Assembly (NCBI RefSeq): GCF_016599145.1
Contig: NZ_JAENKO010000013.1
Coordinates: 1 to 41,739 of the forward strand
Length of the DNA stretch: 41,739 nt
Source: Tomitella cavernea
GTDB lineage: Bacteria; Actinomycetota; Actinomycetes; Mycobacteriales; Mycobacteriaceae
Reading direction: 5' to 3'
In this document: piece by piece, positions 41,688 through 41,739 of the stretch
How the letters are laid out: each line of letters begins with the position of its first letter
How positions within the stretch are numbered: position 1 is the first letter of the stretch
Made by a program: the position numbers and the translations under genes
Notes under the pieces: model-generated
Told to the model about the DNA's origin: nothing
Seen by the model: the letters and a program-made list of their open reading frames with translations, nothing else
Databases searched by the model: none

Positions 41688-41739
41688 ATGACATCCACCG
41701 AAGACACCTCCGGAGACACGCCACCCATAAACCCACGCC
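41688..41739 (+). CDS. Possible start of a further gene, truncated by the window edge
   Basis: ATG 41688 opens a frame (MTSTEDTSGDTPPINPR) that stays open for the 17 codons to the window edge, with GGAAGGG directly upstream, a little close to the codon. Too short to judge; it may be the N-terminus of a protein beginning outside the view, or chance. Confidence 0.25.
   Translation, partial: MTSTEDTSGDTPPINPR

Overview
This window is very G+C-rich chromosomal DNA from a member of the Mycobacteriales (the mycolic-acid actinobacteria: Gordonia, Rhodococcus, Tsukamurella, Dietzia, Tomitella and relatives). The main evidence is gene order. From left to right it follows the Mycobacterium tuberculosis segment Rv2164c to Rv2196: an FtsL-like gene, rsmH, mraZ, a DUF3040 gene, a GNAT gene, lppM, a metF-like gene, idsA2, mptA, an Rv2175c-like gene, pknL, aroG, an Rv2179c-like gene, a PlsC-like acyltransferase, an ArsA-like ATPase, SRPBCC genes, fadD15, pimB', ripC, a DEDDh/GIY-YIG nuclease, trpD, ctaE and qcrCAB. 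It is not a typical Mycobacterium. PknL carries five PASTA repeats, as in Corynebacterium. A ROK sugar kinase sits in the ArsA operon, and carotenoid genes are inserted in the idsA2-mptA block. I do not name a genus.

Region by region. (1) 1-2872, minus strand: the start of the dcw cell-division cluster (mraZ, rsmH, FtsL-like), with MraZ-box repeats upstream of mraZ. (2) 2873-7577: DUF3040 membrane protein, a SAV_6107-type HEPN protein, a GNAT, a phytoene-desaturase-like FAD oxidoreductase and the lipoprotein LppM. (3) 7597-14356: the MTHFR-like gene, then a tightly coupled plus-strand operon idsA2-crtI-mptA-crtB. This operon joins isoprenoid chain building, phytoene synthesis and desaturation, and the polyprenyl-phosphomannose-dependent mannosyltransferase of lipoglycan synthesis. 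(4) 14259-20000: an Rv2175c-like DNA-binding protein divergent from the PASTA kinase PknL, then DAHP synthase, an RNase AS-like exoribonuclease and an acyltransferase. (5) 20164-25944: ROK kinase, CxxCxxC protein, ArsA-like ATPase and SRPBCC protein in a minus-strand operon with 4-nt overlaps, then a second SRPBCC-like gene and fadD15. (6) 26015-30681: PimB', a lipoprotein metallopeptidase and two NlpC/P60 peptidoglycan hydrolases, the second preceded by a cyclic di-AMP (ydaO-type) riboswitch. (7) 31209-35133: exonuclease/GIY-YIG fusion, a stand-alone AsnC ligand-binding domain, trpD and a hypothetical protein. (8) 35333-41563: ctaE-qcrC-qcrA-qcrB of the bcc-aa3 respiratory supercomplex, and a 3-hydroxyacyl-CoA dehydrogenase.

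The themes are cell envelope and division, isoprenoid and lipoglycan chemistry, and respiration. Sequence-level features that the gene list does not explain are: a set of promoters with TANNNT placed 5-7 nt before the start codon (leaderless genes); two genes whose best start appears to be CTG; short in-frame tandem repeats inside three otherwise conserved proteins; and 24-bp tandem repeats running into the pknL promoter. No tRNA, rRNA, CRISPR array, insertion sequence or prophage was seen.
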